Of a DNA stretch of 31,179 nucleotides, positions 19,312 through 28,027 are shown one piece after another. Origin of the DNA: CAIVAT01 sp037141055 (GTDB lineage Bacteria > Bacteroidota > Bacteroidia > Bacteroidales > FEN-979); the NCBI GenBank assembly GCA_037141055.1, contig JBAXDH010000034.1, positions 1 to 31,179 on the forward strand, given 5' to 3'. Numbering within the stretch: the stretch's first letter is position 1; every line of letters starts with the position of its first letter. Below the pieces are notes generated by a model, which did not search any database, had not been told where the DNA came from, and saw nothing but the letters and a program-made list of their open reading frames with translations. The position numbers and the translations under genes are program-made.

Positions 19312-20676
19312 ATGAACTACCGGTTATTCATCCTGCTAACGTTATTTTGCCTGTCTGGCAGTGCTGCATCCATGGCGCAAACTGCAGCCAGCGGCACCAC
19401 CGCAGAGGTGCTGAAATTTTCGCTGGAGCAGGCACAGGCTTACGCCTACGAACATAATTACGATCTTACAAATTCCACAACCGATGTGGAAATTGCCCGG
19501 AGAATGGTAAAGCAAAACACCGCGATCGGATTGCCGCAGATCAATGCAGGCATCGATTATACGGATTATGTCATCCAGCCAACCACCATGCTGCCCGGCG
19601 AATTTTTCGGGAAACCCGGCACTTTTCAGCCTGTCACCTTTGGGACGACCTACAACGCAACCCTGAAAGGCAGCCTGACGCAGCTCATATACAGCGGTCA
19701 GTATCTTGTTGGTTTGCAAACAGCCAGGGCTTTCCTGGAAACTTCGAAGCAAAAAAACGTGCGTGACAAAGTCGACGTGCGTGACCAGGTTGCCGATTTG
19801 TATGTCAGGTTGCTGGTGAACGACGAGGCCATCAAAATCCTTGATTCAACGTATGTTGTGGTAAGCAAGCTCGTCGAGGAAGCCAGGAAGAGTTACCAGG
19901 CAGGTGTAATTGAAGATATTGAAGTCGATCAGGCTGACCTGAACAGGTCAAACCTTGAGGCATCGATCACCTATGCGAAGAATTCCAGGAATCTGCTTTA
20001 TGCAACCCTTAAATTTATTGTCGGGCTGAAAGATACCCAGGAGATGGTGCAGACCGACAACCTCGATTTTTTCCTTGCGCAGGTTAACCGCGATGCTTTG
20101 GTAAACCAGCAGTTTGATTACAATGCCAATATCGACTATGTGCTGCTGAAAAAGAGCGATTACCTCACCCTGATGCAGTACAAGCTGTCTAAAACAGCCT
20201 ATCAGCCCACCCTTTCAGGGTTTTTGAACGGATCGACGAATGCCCAGCGTAATACCTGGAATTTTTTCAATTCATCGCAGGTTTGGTATCCTACCCTGTT
20301 TTTTGGCTTCTCCCTGCAGATACCCATCTGGAGCAGCGGAAGCCGTAAATACGCCGTTGACCAGGCCAGGCTGAATGTTGAGAAGACCAAAGTCACGGAT
20401 GAGAAGCTGAGGGTTGGGCTCGAATTGCAGGTGGCTACCTCAAAGACTGATTTCAGCAATGCCTATGCAATTTACCAGAATAAGGTCAAAGGATTCCAGA
20501 CGGCTCTGAAGATCTACGAAAAAACCATGGAGAAATACAATCAGGGCATGGCGGGCAGTACGGATCTCAATCAGCGGTACAACCAGTTCCTGGTTTCCAA
20601 CAATGACTATATGCAGTCGATTTATGTTGTTCTGAGCCAGAAAATCAAGCTCAATAAACTGCTGGAGAAGTTCTGA
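19312..20676 (+). CDS. TolC-family outer-membrane efflux protein
   Basis: A 454-residue protein. The signal peptide is residues 1-22 (ending SMAQ). The mature protein opens with LKFSLEQAQAYAYEHNYDL, the usual start of an OEP repeat; two long helical regions (about 130-240 and 350-454) are separated by beta-strand segments, consistent with the TolC alpha/beta barrel. It is the outer-membrane exit duct for an RND or similar pump. The partner adaptor and pump are next door but on the opposite strand, so this gene is co-transcribed with the TetR gene and not with its likely partners. The stop codons of this gene and the RND gene are only 5 bp apart, with no terminator visible between them. Confidence 0.92.
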   Translation: MNYRLFILLTLFCLSGSAASMAQTAASGTTAEVLKFSLEQAQAYAYEHNYDLTNSTTDVEIARRMVKQNTAIGLPQINAGIDYTDYVIQPTTMLPGEFFGKPGTFQPVTFGTTYNATLKGSLTQLIYSGQYLVGLQTARAFLETSKQKNVRDKVDVRDQVADLYVRLLVNDEAIKILDSTYVVVSKLVEEARKSYQAGVIEDIEVDQADLNRSNLEASITYAKNSRNLLYATLKFIVGLKDTQEMVQTDNLDFFLAQVNRDALVNQQFDYNANIDYVLLKKSDYLTLMQYKLSKTAYQPTLSGFLNGSTNAQRNTWNFFNSSQVWYPTLFFGFSLQIPIWSSGSRKYAVDQARLNVEKTKVTDEKLRVGLELQVATSKTDFSNAYAIYQNKVKGFQTALKIYEKTMEKYNQGMAGSTDLNQRYNQFLVSNNDYMQSIYVVLSQKIKLNKLLEKF

Positions 20677-20681
20677 TCTTC

Positions 20682-23600
20682 CTAACTTTTTCTCATCTTT
20701 CGTGCAATCCGGTTGGACCTTCTGCGTCTGATCCCGGCAATCATCTGCGCGTCAATCAGCACCATTGCCGGTACGAATACAAGCGTCAGAAATGTGGCAA
20801 AGCTTAATCCGAAGATAATTGTCCAGGACAGCGGCCCCCAGAAGGCTACGTTATCGCCTCCGAAATAGAGGTGGGGGTTCAGTTCGGTAAACAGGGTCAC
20901 GAAGTTGATGTTCATTCCCACTGCAAGTGGCACGAGGCCCAGCATTGTTGCAGTTGCAGTCAGCACCACCGGGGTGATCCTCGTTTTGCCTGCCTGGATG
21001 ATGGCCTCTTTGGTTTTCATGCCCCTTGATTTGAGTTCGTCTCCGAATTCGACAATCAGGATCCCGTTACGGACAACGATGCCTCCCAGGGCAACAATGC
21101 CGAGCCCCGTCATGATCACGCTGATGGACATGCCGAAGATGGCAATGCCAAGCAGCACCCCGATTACACTGAATATAACCTCGCTGAGGATGATGAAGGA
21201 TTTGCTGAGAGAACCAAACTGGGTGATCAGGATGAAAAAGATCAGACCGATTGCGATCATCATGGCCTTAATGAGGAAAACCATGGTTTCTGCCTGGTCC
21301 TCACGTTCCCCGGTCAGTTTTATTTCCACACCTTTCGCCATGTTGTATGCCGGCAGTGAGTTGTTGATCTTTGCCACGACCTCATTGGCGGTGTAGCCCG
21401 ACAGAACTTCCGAAGAGAGTGTGATGACCCGCTTGAGATTTTTCCGCTTGATCCCCCCGTAGGTATCCCTGTATTTTATGGTAGCCACCGATGAGATGGG
21501 GATTTGCCTGAGAAGCCCGGAATTCATGTCACGGTATGTGATCTTGGCATTGATGATTTTGTTGATGTTGGTGCGCTCTTTTTCCGAATATCTCAATTGG
21601 ATCGGGTATTCGTCTTCATCTTCTTTGTACTTTGAAATCTCCTTGCCATAGATGGCCGTGCGCAACTCCATGCCGATCTGGCCAAGCGACAGCCCTTCGC
21701 GGTTTGCACGCACCCGGTCGATGTTGATGATAATTTCGGGTTTGTTGTTGTCGAAATCGGATTTGAGCTGCTCAATTCCCGGGATGCGCAGCGAGTCGAG
21801 ATATGACTTGAAACTGAACGACGTGGCAATCAGGTCATCCAGGTTCTCCCCGGTTATTTCAATGTTGATGGGTTTTCCGGTTGGAGGACCCATCTTATTT
21901 TTTTCAACACTGATGGTGGCACCGGGGATGTCTTTCAGGTTGGCCCTGATTTTATCCATGATATCCTGTGTCGACACACCTTTCCTGAACTTGCTTTCGG
22001 TAAAGTTCACGGTTACTTTTCCCTTGTTCGAAGAAACGGAACGGTCGAACATGTTATCACCGGCACCAAACCCCACATTGGTGATGATAGATTCAACAAC
22101 CGGGTTGTCCTTGCCAAGGACCTGGCTCACCCGTTTTTCGACAAGGGTGGTCACAGAATCGGTGACATTCTGGTCAGTGCCTTCCGGCATCCGGATAAAC
22201 ACGTTAACAAAGGTAGGATTGTTGTTCGGGAAGAACAGAACTTTCGGCTTGGTGACCCCGATCAGGTAAAAACTGAAAAACAGCAGTGAAACTACGCCTG
22301 TCAGGATGTACCAGGGATTGCGGCCTTTTAAAGCGAATGTCAGCGTACGTTCGTAAAGATTAAGGGCAGCTGGCCAGATTTTTGTCTGGAAACGGATGAT
22401 CGCACCTTTAAGTACAAGCCGGTAAAACGCATTCAGCAGGAGTACACACATGAAAATATTTCCCATGGCGAAACCGCCTGCAATATAAGAGAACAGGGCA
22501 AGGACAAGGAATATTCCACTGGTAATGAGCAGTTTTTTGCGGTCAGTTTTGTGTTCGACATCGTCATATTCGTGTTTCATGAAGGTAACAGCGAACACAG
22601 GGTTGATGATATATGCCACAAAAAGGGAGGCAAAAAGTGTCAGAATAAGCGTTACCGGCATGTAATGCATGAATTTTCCAACAATTCCCGGCCAGAAAGC
22701 CAGCGGAAAAAATGGCGCAAGTGTGGTCAGTGTACCCGAAAGGATGGGCAGGAAAACCTCTCCGGCGGCGTTTTTCGCCGCCTTTACAATGTCAGGCTGA
22801 TGCCGGTGAAGTCGATGGGTGTTTTCTATCACCACGATGGCATCGTCCACGATGATCCCCAGCGCAAAGATAAATCCGAACATCACGATCATGTTCATCG
22901 TAAAACCAAGGCTCGGCATGATCAGGTAAGCAACAAACATTGAAAGGGGAACCGACAAAGCCACGAAAAAAGCATTGTTGAACCCCATGAAAAACATCAG
23001 CACGACAATAACCATGATGAACCCGATGATGATGGTATTGTTCAGTTCTTCCAGCGTGCTCTTGGTAAAACGGGACTGATCGCCCGTGATGCTCATGATA
23101 AGGTCGGGAGGGTAGGAGGTCTTTTTCATCGTTTCCATGATCTCCTTGATCTTATCGGAGGCATTGATCAGGTTTTCCCCGCTCTTCTTGATCACGTTCA
23201 GGGTGATCACATTCTTCCCGTCGAGACGGGCAAAGCTTTCCTGATCCTTGAATGAATCCTTTACATCGGCTACATCCTGGATATAGACAATCGCCCCGCT
23301 CGACGACTTGAGCATGATGTTCTTGATCTGGTCCGGCGATTTGAACTGTCCGGCGAGCCTGATGGTGTATTTGGTGCCGAACGAGGTGATCGTTCCGGCA
23401 GAAACGGTCACGTTTTCCGCTGCAACAGCCGATTCAATATCGCGGAAAGAAACACTGGCCGCCTGCATCTTGTACATGTCCACATCGATCTGGATTTCGC
23501 GTTCAAGTGCGCCTACGATGTCAACCCTGGTAATTTCCTTGAGCGTTTCGATCTTGTCCTGGGCGTCTTCAGCATATTTTTTAAGCCGCTGAAGGTCGTA

Positions 23601-24071
23601 ATCCCCGGCAAGGTTGATGTTCATGATGGGGATTTCAGAGATATCAAATTCCTTGATATCCGGGTCTTTCGGAAGATTGTTCGGCAGGTTTGTTTTTGCT
23701 TTGTCAACCGCGTCACGCACCCGCTGTTTGGCTTCGGAAACCTCAATTCCCGGGTTGAATTCAACCACGATGGTTGAAAAGTCCTGGATGGAATTGCTGG
23801 TGATTTTTTTTACATCGGCCAGCGATTTGCATTGTTTTTCAATCGGCCGGGTCACCAGGTTTTCCATGTCTTCCGGTGAAGTACCGGGATACACCGTATT
23901 CACGAGGATGGTGGGGATGACAATTTCGGGAAATTGTTCTTTCGGGATGCTGAAATAAGACAATAGTCCCAGGGTGGTGATGATGATGGTAAGCACATAA
24001 ATGCTTACTTTATTGTCAATGGACCAGCTTGTTGCAAAAAATTCTTTGAGCTTATGTTGTTTTTCTTTCAT
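20682..24071 (-). CDS. RND efflux pump inner-membrane subunit (AcrB/HAE1-like)
   Basis: A 1129-residue RND permease that expels substrates using the proton gradient, in complex with a periplasmic adaptor and TolC duct. The first transmembrane helix is at residues 21-41; FALGIIVDDAIVVIENTHR in TM4 carries the proton-relay pair Asp409-Asp410. The TM10 position held by Lys940 in E. coli AcrB reads Arg1001 (VVRNGILIVEF). Two extra hydrophobic segments at about 513-550 lie in the central region. Periplasmic porter regions lie at about 45-340 and 605-930. It is slightly longer than AcrB (1049). The gene follows the adaptor gene by 12 nt in the same operon. The substrate cannot be deduced. Confidence 0.94.
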   Translation of the reverse strand: MKEKQHKLKEFFATSWSIDNKVSIYVLTIIITTLGLLSYFSIPKEQFPEIVIPTILVNTVYPGTSPEDMENLVTRPIEKQCKSLADVKKITSNSIQDFSTIVVEFNPGIEVSEAKQRVRDAVDKAKTNLPNNLPKDPDIKEFDISEIPIMNINLAGDYDLQRLKKYAEDAQDKIETLKEITRVDIVGALEREIQIDVDMYKMQAASVSFRDIESAVAAENVTVSAGTITSFGTKYTIRLAGQFKSPDQIKNIMLKSSSGAIVYIQDVADVKDSFKDQESFARLDGKNVITLNVIKKSGENLINASDKIKEIMETMKKTSYPPDLIMSITGDQSRFTKSTLEELNNTIIIGFIMVIVVLMFFMGFNNAFFVALSVPLSMFVAYLIMPSLGFTMNMIVMFGFIFALGIIVDDAIVVIENTHRLHRHQPDIVKAAKNAAGEVFLPILSGTLTTLAPFFPLAFWPGIVGKFMHYMPVTLILTLFASLFVAYIINPVFAVTFMKHEYDDVEHKTDRKKLLITSGIFLVLALFSYIAGGFAMGNIFMCVLLLNAFYRLVLKGAIIRFQTKIWPAALNLYERTLTFALKGRNPWYILTGVVSLLFFSFYLIGVTKPKVLFFPNNNPTFVNVFIRMPEGTDQNVTDSVTTLVEKRVSQVLGKDNPVVESIITNVGFGAGDNMFDRSVSSNKGKVTVNFTESKFRKGVSTQDIMDKIRANLKDIPGATISVEKNKMGPPTGKPINIEITGENLDDLIATSFSFKSYLDSLRIPGIEQLKSDFDNNKPEIIINIDRVRANREGLSLGQIGMELRTAIYGKEISKYKEDEDEYPIQLRYSEKERTNINKIINAKITYRDMNSGLLRQIPISSVATIKYRDTYGGIKRKNLKRVITLSSEVLSGYTANEVVAKINNSLPAYNMAKGVEIKLTGEREDQAETMVFLIKAMMIAIGLIFFILITQFGSLSKSFIILSEVIFSVIGVLLGIAIFGMSISVIMTGLGIVALGGIVVRNGILIVEFGDELKSRGMKTKEAIIQAGKTRITPVVLTATATMLGLVPLAVGMNINFVTLFTELNPHLYFGGDNVAFWGPLSWTIIFGLSFATFLTLVFVPAMVLIDAQMIAGIRRRRSNRIARKMRKS

Positions 24072-24083
24072 TTCCTGTTCGGT

Positions 24084-25202
24084 TTAATAGTCGATGGGCT
24101 GGCCATTGTAGAGGTCCTTGTATCCTGCTGTGATTATTTTATCCCCTTCATTCAGACCGCTGGTTACTTCGGTAAGGCCATTGTATGACACGCCGGGGAT
24201 AATGGAACGTTTGCGGGCAACCTTTTTGCCGTTTTCTTCTGCTGCAACAAATATAAACTGCCCTTCATTCCGCGAATTCTGAATGTAACTCTGCGGAATG
24301 GCAATAGCTGAAGGGTTTGTATAATCCTTGATTTTCAGTACGGCGATCATGTTTGCCCGAAAGGTGATGCTTGTAACCGGAAGTGCTGCTTCCACAAGGA
24401 ACGTGCGGTTGGTGGGATTGATATATTTACTGGAGAAGGTAATCTGCTCGGTAAGTTCCTGGTTGAGGTCCGGCAAAAATATTTTCACCTGGTCGCCGGT
24501 TTGCACTTTCGACGAATACGCCTCGCCTACATCGGCCAGTGCCTTGGCTTTTGAAAAATTGACGATGCGGAACGCAGGAATCGGAGAGGCCGGCGAAGCC
24601 AGCTGGCCAACCTTGATGGGGATATCTTCCACGGTACCACTTATTGGCGCTGAAATCACCGACATTTTTATCTGCTCATCCAGCGTGGCAATGCCATTCT
24701 GAGTTGATTCCATATCGTTTTTCGCTTTCAGATATTGCACTTCCGATCCTATTTTCTGATCCCAAAGCGATTTCTGGCGGTTAAACAGGTCAGTGACGAA
24801 AGCGAGTTTGTTTTTCAGGTCGGTGAGTTGCTGCTTTAGAACATCCGCATCAAGTTCGGCAAGTACCTGGCCCTTCGTAACGGCTTCTCCCTCATGCACG
24901 AGGATTCGGGTAACCATGCCTCCCTGGTTTCTCGGGTTGACTGCAATGTTCTCGTTGCCGTCGATCCGCCCCTGAACTTCTATATAATGCTCGAACGTTT
25001 TTTTTGCAACAATGTCGACATTGACCCTGGTGGAGATCACTGTATTGACGGGATTGATCTCCTTTTCAAGTTTCACGATCTCCTCGGTAAGCTTGTCATG
25101 TTCTTTTTTCAGTTGCTCCAGGCGGGCCTTTTTATCCCCGTCTTTACTGCCGCATCCGGCAAGAATTAATAAAATTCCGGTAACAAGAAAAATCTGTTTC
25201 AT
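24084..25202 (-). CDS. RND periplasmic adaptor lipoprotein (HlyD/AcrA-like)
   Basis: A 372-residue membrane fusion protein that links the RND pump to the TolC duct. The chosen start gives the lipoprotein signal MKQIFLVTGILLILAGC, with lipidated Cys17; the longer frame from 25292 adds 30 residues that run through a promoter region and is unlikely. Residues about 23-50 are a charged coiled coil. The barrel-sandwich halves are around GRIDGNENIAVNPRNQGGMV and APISGTVEDIPIKVGQLASP, with an alpha-hairpin (about 118-178) between them, followed by beta-barrel and membrane-proximal domains. It is first in the adaptor-pump operon and diverges from the second TetR gene, which probably regulates it. Confidence 0.93.
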   Translation of the reverse strand: MKQIFLVTGILLILAGCGSKDGDKKARLEQLKKEHDKLTEEIVKLEKEINPVNTVISTRVNVDIVAKKTFEHYIEVQGRIDGNENIAVNPRNQGGMVTRILVHEGEAVTKGQVLAELDADVLKQQLTDLKNKLAFVTDLFNRQKSLWDQKIGSEVQYLKAKNDMESTQNGIATLDEQIKMSVISAPISGTVEDIPIKVGQLASPASPIPAFRIVNFSKAKALADVGEAYSSKVQTGDQVKIFLPDLNQELTEQITFSSKYINPTNRTFLVEAALPVTSITFRANMIAVLKIKDYTNPSAIAIPQSYIQNSRNEGQFIFVAAEENGKKVARKRSIIPGVSYNGLTEVTSGLNEGDKIITAGYKDLYNGQPIDY

Positions 25203-25254
25203 AGTGAAAATAGTGTTGGTATGGAATGGTTCCTTTAGCCAGGAAAACTGGGCG

Positions 25255-25262
25255 CAAATATA
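25255..25262 (-). promoter_or_regulatory. -7 promoter element of the adaptor-RND operon
   Basis: Read on the minus strand this is TATATTTG, an exact TAnnTTTG match. The start would be near 25249, giving a leader of about 46 nt to the ATG at 25202 and excluding the longer adaptor start. No convincing TTTG lies at the usual -33 distance. Confidence 0.5.
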
Positions 25263-25271
25263 GGGAATTTC

Positions 25272-25306
25272 GAAACGTAAAAAACTTTTCAATCGAAAAT
25301 CGTTTC
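25272..25306. promoter_or_regulatory. Candidate TetR operator: nested inverted repeats
   Basis: GAAACG (25272-25277) pairs with CGTTTC (25301-25306), and inside them TTTTC (25286-25290) pairs with GAAAA (25295-25299). The two dyads do not share a centre. They lie between the divergent promoters of the adaptor operon and the second tetR, where an autoregulating TetR usually binds. A/T-rich DNA makes chance dyads common, so this is only a candidate. Confidence 0.3.
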
Positions 25307-25322
25307 CAATGGTCTTTTTAAG

Positions 25323-25330
25323 TATTTTTG
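25323..25330 (+). promoter_or_regulatory. -7 promoter element of the second tetR
   Basis: TATTTTTG is an exact TAnnTTTG match ending 4 bp before the ATG at 25335. If used, transcription would start at or next to the start codon, giving a leaderless or nearly leaderless mRNA. Confidence 0.4.
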
Positions 25331-25334
25331 CTGT

Positions 25335-25970
25335 ATGAACCCAAAGGCAGTATACATTCTTGAGCAGGTTGGCAAACTATACCACCGTTATGGGATCAAG
25401 AGTGTAACGATGGACGATGTTGCAACGCATCTCGGTATTTCGAAAAAGACCATTTATGATTTTTTCAGTGACAAGGAAGACCTGGTAAAACAGGTGCTGA
25501 TGTTTGAGCATGAGCACAGTTGCGGCTTTCTCAATGCCATCGAAGACAAAGGGTTCAACGCCATTGAGGAGTTGTTCGAAGTCTATAAAATGATCAATGC
25601 CACCTACCGGGATTATAATCCTTCCATGGAGTATGATATTCGCAAATATTACCCCAACCTTTATTTGAAGATCAAGGAAATCAGGCGCAAGCGGATGCTT
25701 GAGTCGGTATTTAACAATTTGAACAAAGGAAAGAAAGAGGGCTTGTTCCGCAAAGAGGTTAATTCAAAGACGATATCAAAGCTTCATGTCTTCAGATCTG
25801 AAACCCTGTTTGAAAATGACATTTTTACGCAGGAGGAACTGGCATCCTTTACAGTCTTTAATGAGATATTCGTTTACCATCTCAACGGCATCCTCAGCCA
25901 TGAGGGCCGTACATTCTTTGAAAAGAACTTTGACAAGTTCAAAGCGTCACTTTCCCCTGCAAACGGGTAA
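25335..25970 (+). CDS. TetR-family regulator, second copy
   Basis: A 211-residue protein. The N-terminal helix-turn-helix (KLYHRYGIKSVTMDDVATHL followed by GISKKTIYDFFSDKEDLV, about residues 13-50) is typical of TetR. It is a paralogue of the regulator at 18680-19306: both share ILE-V--L---YG--S---DD----LG-SKK--Y-F-S-K--LV at the N-terminus and PSM--D--KYYP--Y in the ligand domain. It diverges from the adaptor-RND operon across a 132-bp region holding both promoters and a candidate operator, the classic layout for a TetR repressor of an efflux pump. It is followed after 74 bp by an ECF sigma gene that is probably a separate unit. Confidence 0.9.
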   Translation: MNPKAVYILEQVGKLYHRYGIKSVTMDDVATHLGISKKTIYDFFSDKEDLVKQVLMFEHEHSCGFLNAIEDKGFNAIEELFEVYKMINATYRDYNPSMEYDIRKYYPNLYLKIKEIRRKRMLESVFNNLNKGKKEGLFRKEVNSKTISKLHVFRSETLFENDIFTQEELASFTVFNEIFVYHLNGILSHEGRTFFEKNFDKFKASLSPANG

Positions 25971-26044
25971 CTTTATTTCGTATTTTTACACCCGTCAGGC
26001 AACTTAATTTCCTGATTTACGTCTTGTTAATAGTTTAAGATTGG

Positions 26045-26602
26045 ATGCTCGTTGACGATTCCATAATCGAGGGTTGCGTAGCCGGAAAACGCAGTGCCCA
26101 GAGCGCCCTTTACCGTGAGTATGCTGCGGTATTGTTGGCGGTATGTCTGCGTTATGCCAAAAACAGCGATGAAGCGGAAGACATACTGCAGGAGGCGTTC
26201 CTTAAAATATTCCAGAATATTAACACTTACCGGAAAGAAGGTTCCTTTGAAGGCTGGATGAAACGGATCATGATCAACCATGCGCTCAATTACTACAGGA
26301 AGAACAGGAAATCGCCTTTCCTGGAAGATATCGACCACATCAATGAAACTGAAATAATCGACAAGGAGGAACAGCCATCAGATCATGCCCCGGTATCAGC
26401 CGAAAAACTGACTGCGCTTGTCCAGCTTTTACCTCCGGGGTACCGAATGGTTTTTAACATGTATGTCTTTGAAGAATATAGCCATAAAGAAATTTCCGAA
26501 GCACTCGGCATCTCGGAAAACACCTCAAAAACACAGCTTTTGAAGGCCCGCAGGATGCTGCGGAGAAAATTGACAGAATTCAATCTCATGAAAATACAAT
26601 AA
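26045..26602 (+). CDS. ECF sigma factor, module 1
   Basis: A 185-residue ECF (group 4) sigma-70 factor. Region 2 spans about residues 22-86 with the core-binding and -10 segment LRYAKNSDEAEDILQEAFLK, then GSFEGWMKRIMINHALNYYRK; region 4 (about 125-177) ends in the helix-turn-helix YSHKEISEALGISENTSKTQ. There is no region 3, as expected. The gene is 6 nt upstream of a membrane protein with an anti-sigma-like N-terminus, so the pair is probably a sigma/anti-sigma module whose signal comes from the cell envelope. No exact TAnnTTTG element is seen upstream; TATTTTTA at 25981-25988 is the nearest match. Targets are unknown, although autoregulation of its own operon would be usual. Confidence 0.93.
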   Translation: MLVDDSIIEGCVAGKRSAQSALYREYAAVLLAVCLRYAKNSDEAEDILQEAFLKIFQNINTYRKEGSFEGWMKRIMINHALNYYRKNRKSPFLEDIDHINETEIIDKEEQPSDHAPVSAEKLTALVQLLPPGYRMVFNMYVFEEYSHKEISEALGISENTSKTQLLKARRMLRRKLTEFNLMKIQ

Positions 26603-26608
26603 AAGTCA

Positions 26609-28027
26609 ATGAGTGAAAAAATAGATTTTAAGGCTTTTGATGATGGAGGGGCAGACCAGGTCCTGCGCGGGGCCATGTCGGGTCATCGCGTCGAACCCCG
26701 GCCCGGCCTCTGGAAAGGCATCAGCCGAAAGTTGTTGTGGAAGGAACTTCTTCATTTCAACTTTACAAATGTTTCCCCGAAAGGATGGATTGCAGGTTCA
26801 GTGATATTGTTACTGGTTTCAACCGCACTGTATGTCGGATTCAGAAGTACATCTTCCGAAAATGCTCTTTCGGAACCTGTTGTTGGTACAACACAGCCTA
26901 GTCACATTGAAGGAAATTCAATTCCGAAACACACAACCTCCTTGCTGACAACCAGCAGGCATGCCGGCACAGAAAGTCCTGTTGCCATAACCCGCTCCGC
27001 TGATCAGCCTTCCATTGTTAAATCAGCAGGAGCCGTTTCAGCACACCATCAAAATCAGCATCCGGGCATTTCGGCTACGCGGGAACCATCTCTCGAAGCA
27101 GTTATGATAGCCTCAACTTCAAAGCCAGGTAGTTTGAATGAACCGGGGTTGGCATTCCGGACTTCGGAACCGGCCGGCCAGGAAACTGCCCTGGAAATAA
27201 TGCATGTCGTTCCTTACGAGGCGTCACTCCTTGCAGGCTCAGGCAGTGCTGATACCATTATAACCATTACCAATCCGGCCGGCATCGTTAAATTCAGAAA
27301 AGGCAAGCCGCAAGCGGTCAGTTTTTTCTCCGCCAACCTGGGGATCACTCCCGAACAGGCGTTCTATTCGGAACCTGAAACGTATTCGAAAACGAATTAC
27401 TGGGTAAATGGCATGGTGACATATCATCTTTCCCGTTTTTCCCTTGCAACAGGTTTTGGACTGGGTTACGTTTTTGATGAAGGGAAATACAAAGTGGAAT
27501 ACAAAAGCCGCGACAGCATCGGTTATTTTACGGGGGTGATGTCATATACAGTGGGAAACAATAATGAAATAGTTTACAACACACAGTCGGTCAGCGTGTA
27601 CGACAGCCTGAACCACCTTGGCGATTACCGTACAAAAAACCGGTATACGTACCTGCAGGTGCCGTTACTGCTGGGTTATCGCATATTTGAATCCAACAGG
27701 ATGAGCCTCACATTCCAGGCTGGTCCGGCACTTTCCATACTGCTGGGATCCAGGATGTCCGACCCGGTTATCGAATACCAGAATGCCAGGATTATCAGGG
27801 TTGATAATGACACCCCGACCCGTGTCCAGGCAAACTTCCAGGTATGGGCCAATCTGTATTTTGAAATGCGCATGAACAAAACTGTCAGCATTTACCTTGA
27901 GCCTACTTTCAAATATTTTCTCAAGCCTGCTGTTGAACAGGAAAATGTGAAATTCAAGGCGCCCCTTACCATCGGACTTGGCGTTGGCCTTCAGTTCAAC
28001 TTTGGACAAAAAACCAAAACCCCATGA
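26609..28027 (+). CDS. Dual-membrane anti-sigma candidate: cytoplasmic tail, TM, outer-membrane barrel
   Basis: A 472-residue protein. Residues 1-57 are cytoplasmic and carry an acidic/basic segment (EPRPGLWKGISRKL, 29-42) like the short N-termini of Bacteroidota anti-sigma proteins. A single transmembrane helix lies at about 59-78. Residues 80-215 are Ser/Thr/Pro-rich and low complexity, a plausible periplasm-spanning linker. From about 230 to the end the sequence is beta-rich with barrel features (YWVNGMVTYHLSRFSLATGF; YLQVPLLLGYRIFESNRM; IGLGVGLQFNFG), like an outer-membrane beta-barrel domain. This architecture matches the dual-membrane-spanning anti-sigma (Dma) proteins described in Bacteroides thetaiotaomicron. 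The gene follows its sigma factor by 6 nt and overlaps the next gene by ATGA. Anti-sigma activity is inferred. Confidence 0.75.
   Translation: MSEKIDFKAFDDGGADQVLRGAMSGHRVEPRPGLWKGISRKLLWKELLHFNFTNVSPKGWIAGSVILLLVSTALYVGFRSTSSENALSEPVVGTTQPSHIEGNSIPKHTTSLLTTSRHAGTESPVAITRSADQPSIVKSAGAVSAHHQNQHPGISATREPSLEAVMIASTSKPGSLNEPGLAFRTSEPAGQETALEIMHVVPYEASLLAGSGSADTIITITNPAGIVKFRKGKPQAVSFFSANLGITPEQAFYSEPETYSKTNYWVNGMVTYHLSRFSLATGFGLGYVFDEGKYKVEYKSRDSIGYFTGVMSYTVGNNNEIVYNTQSVSVYDSLNHLGDYRTKNRYTYLQVPLLLGYRIFESNRMSLTFQAGPALSILLGSRMSDPVIEYQNARIIRVDNDTPTRVQANFQVWANLYFEMRMNKTVSIYLEPTFKYFLKPAVEQENVKFKAPLTIGLGVGLQFNFGQKTKTP

Noticed and set aside
25203..25292. 30-residue N-terminal extension of the adaptor protein
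   Set aside because: It would place residues ahead of a perfect lipoprotein signal peptide and run through the promoter region.
25963..25995. ACGGGT/ACCCGT pair as a terminator for the second tetR
   Set aside because: The stem is 6 bp with a 21-nt loop and part of it lies in the coding end; too weak to call.
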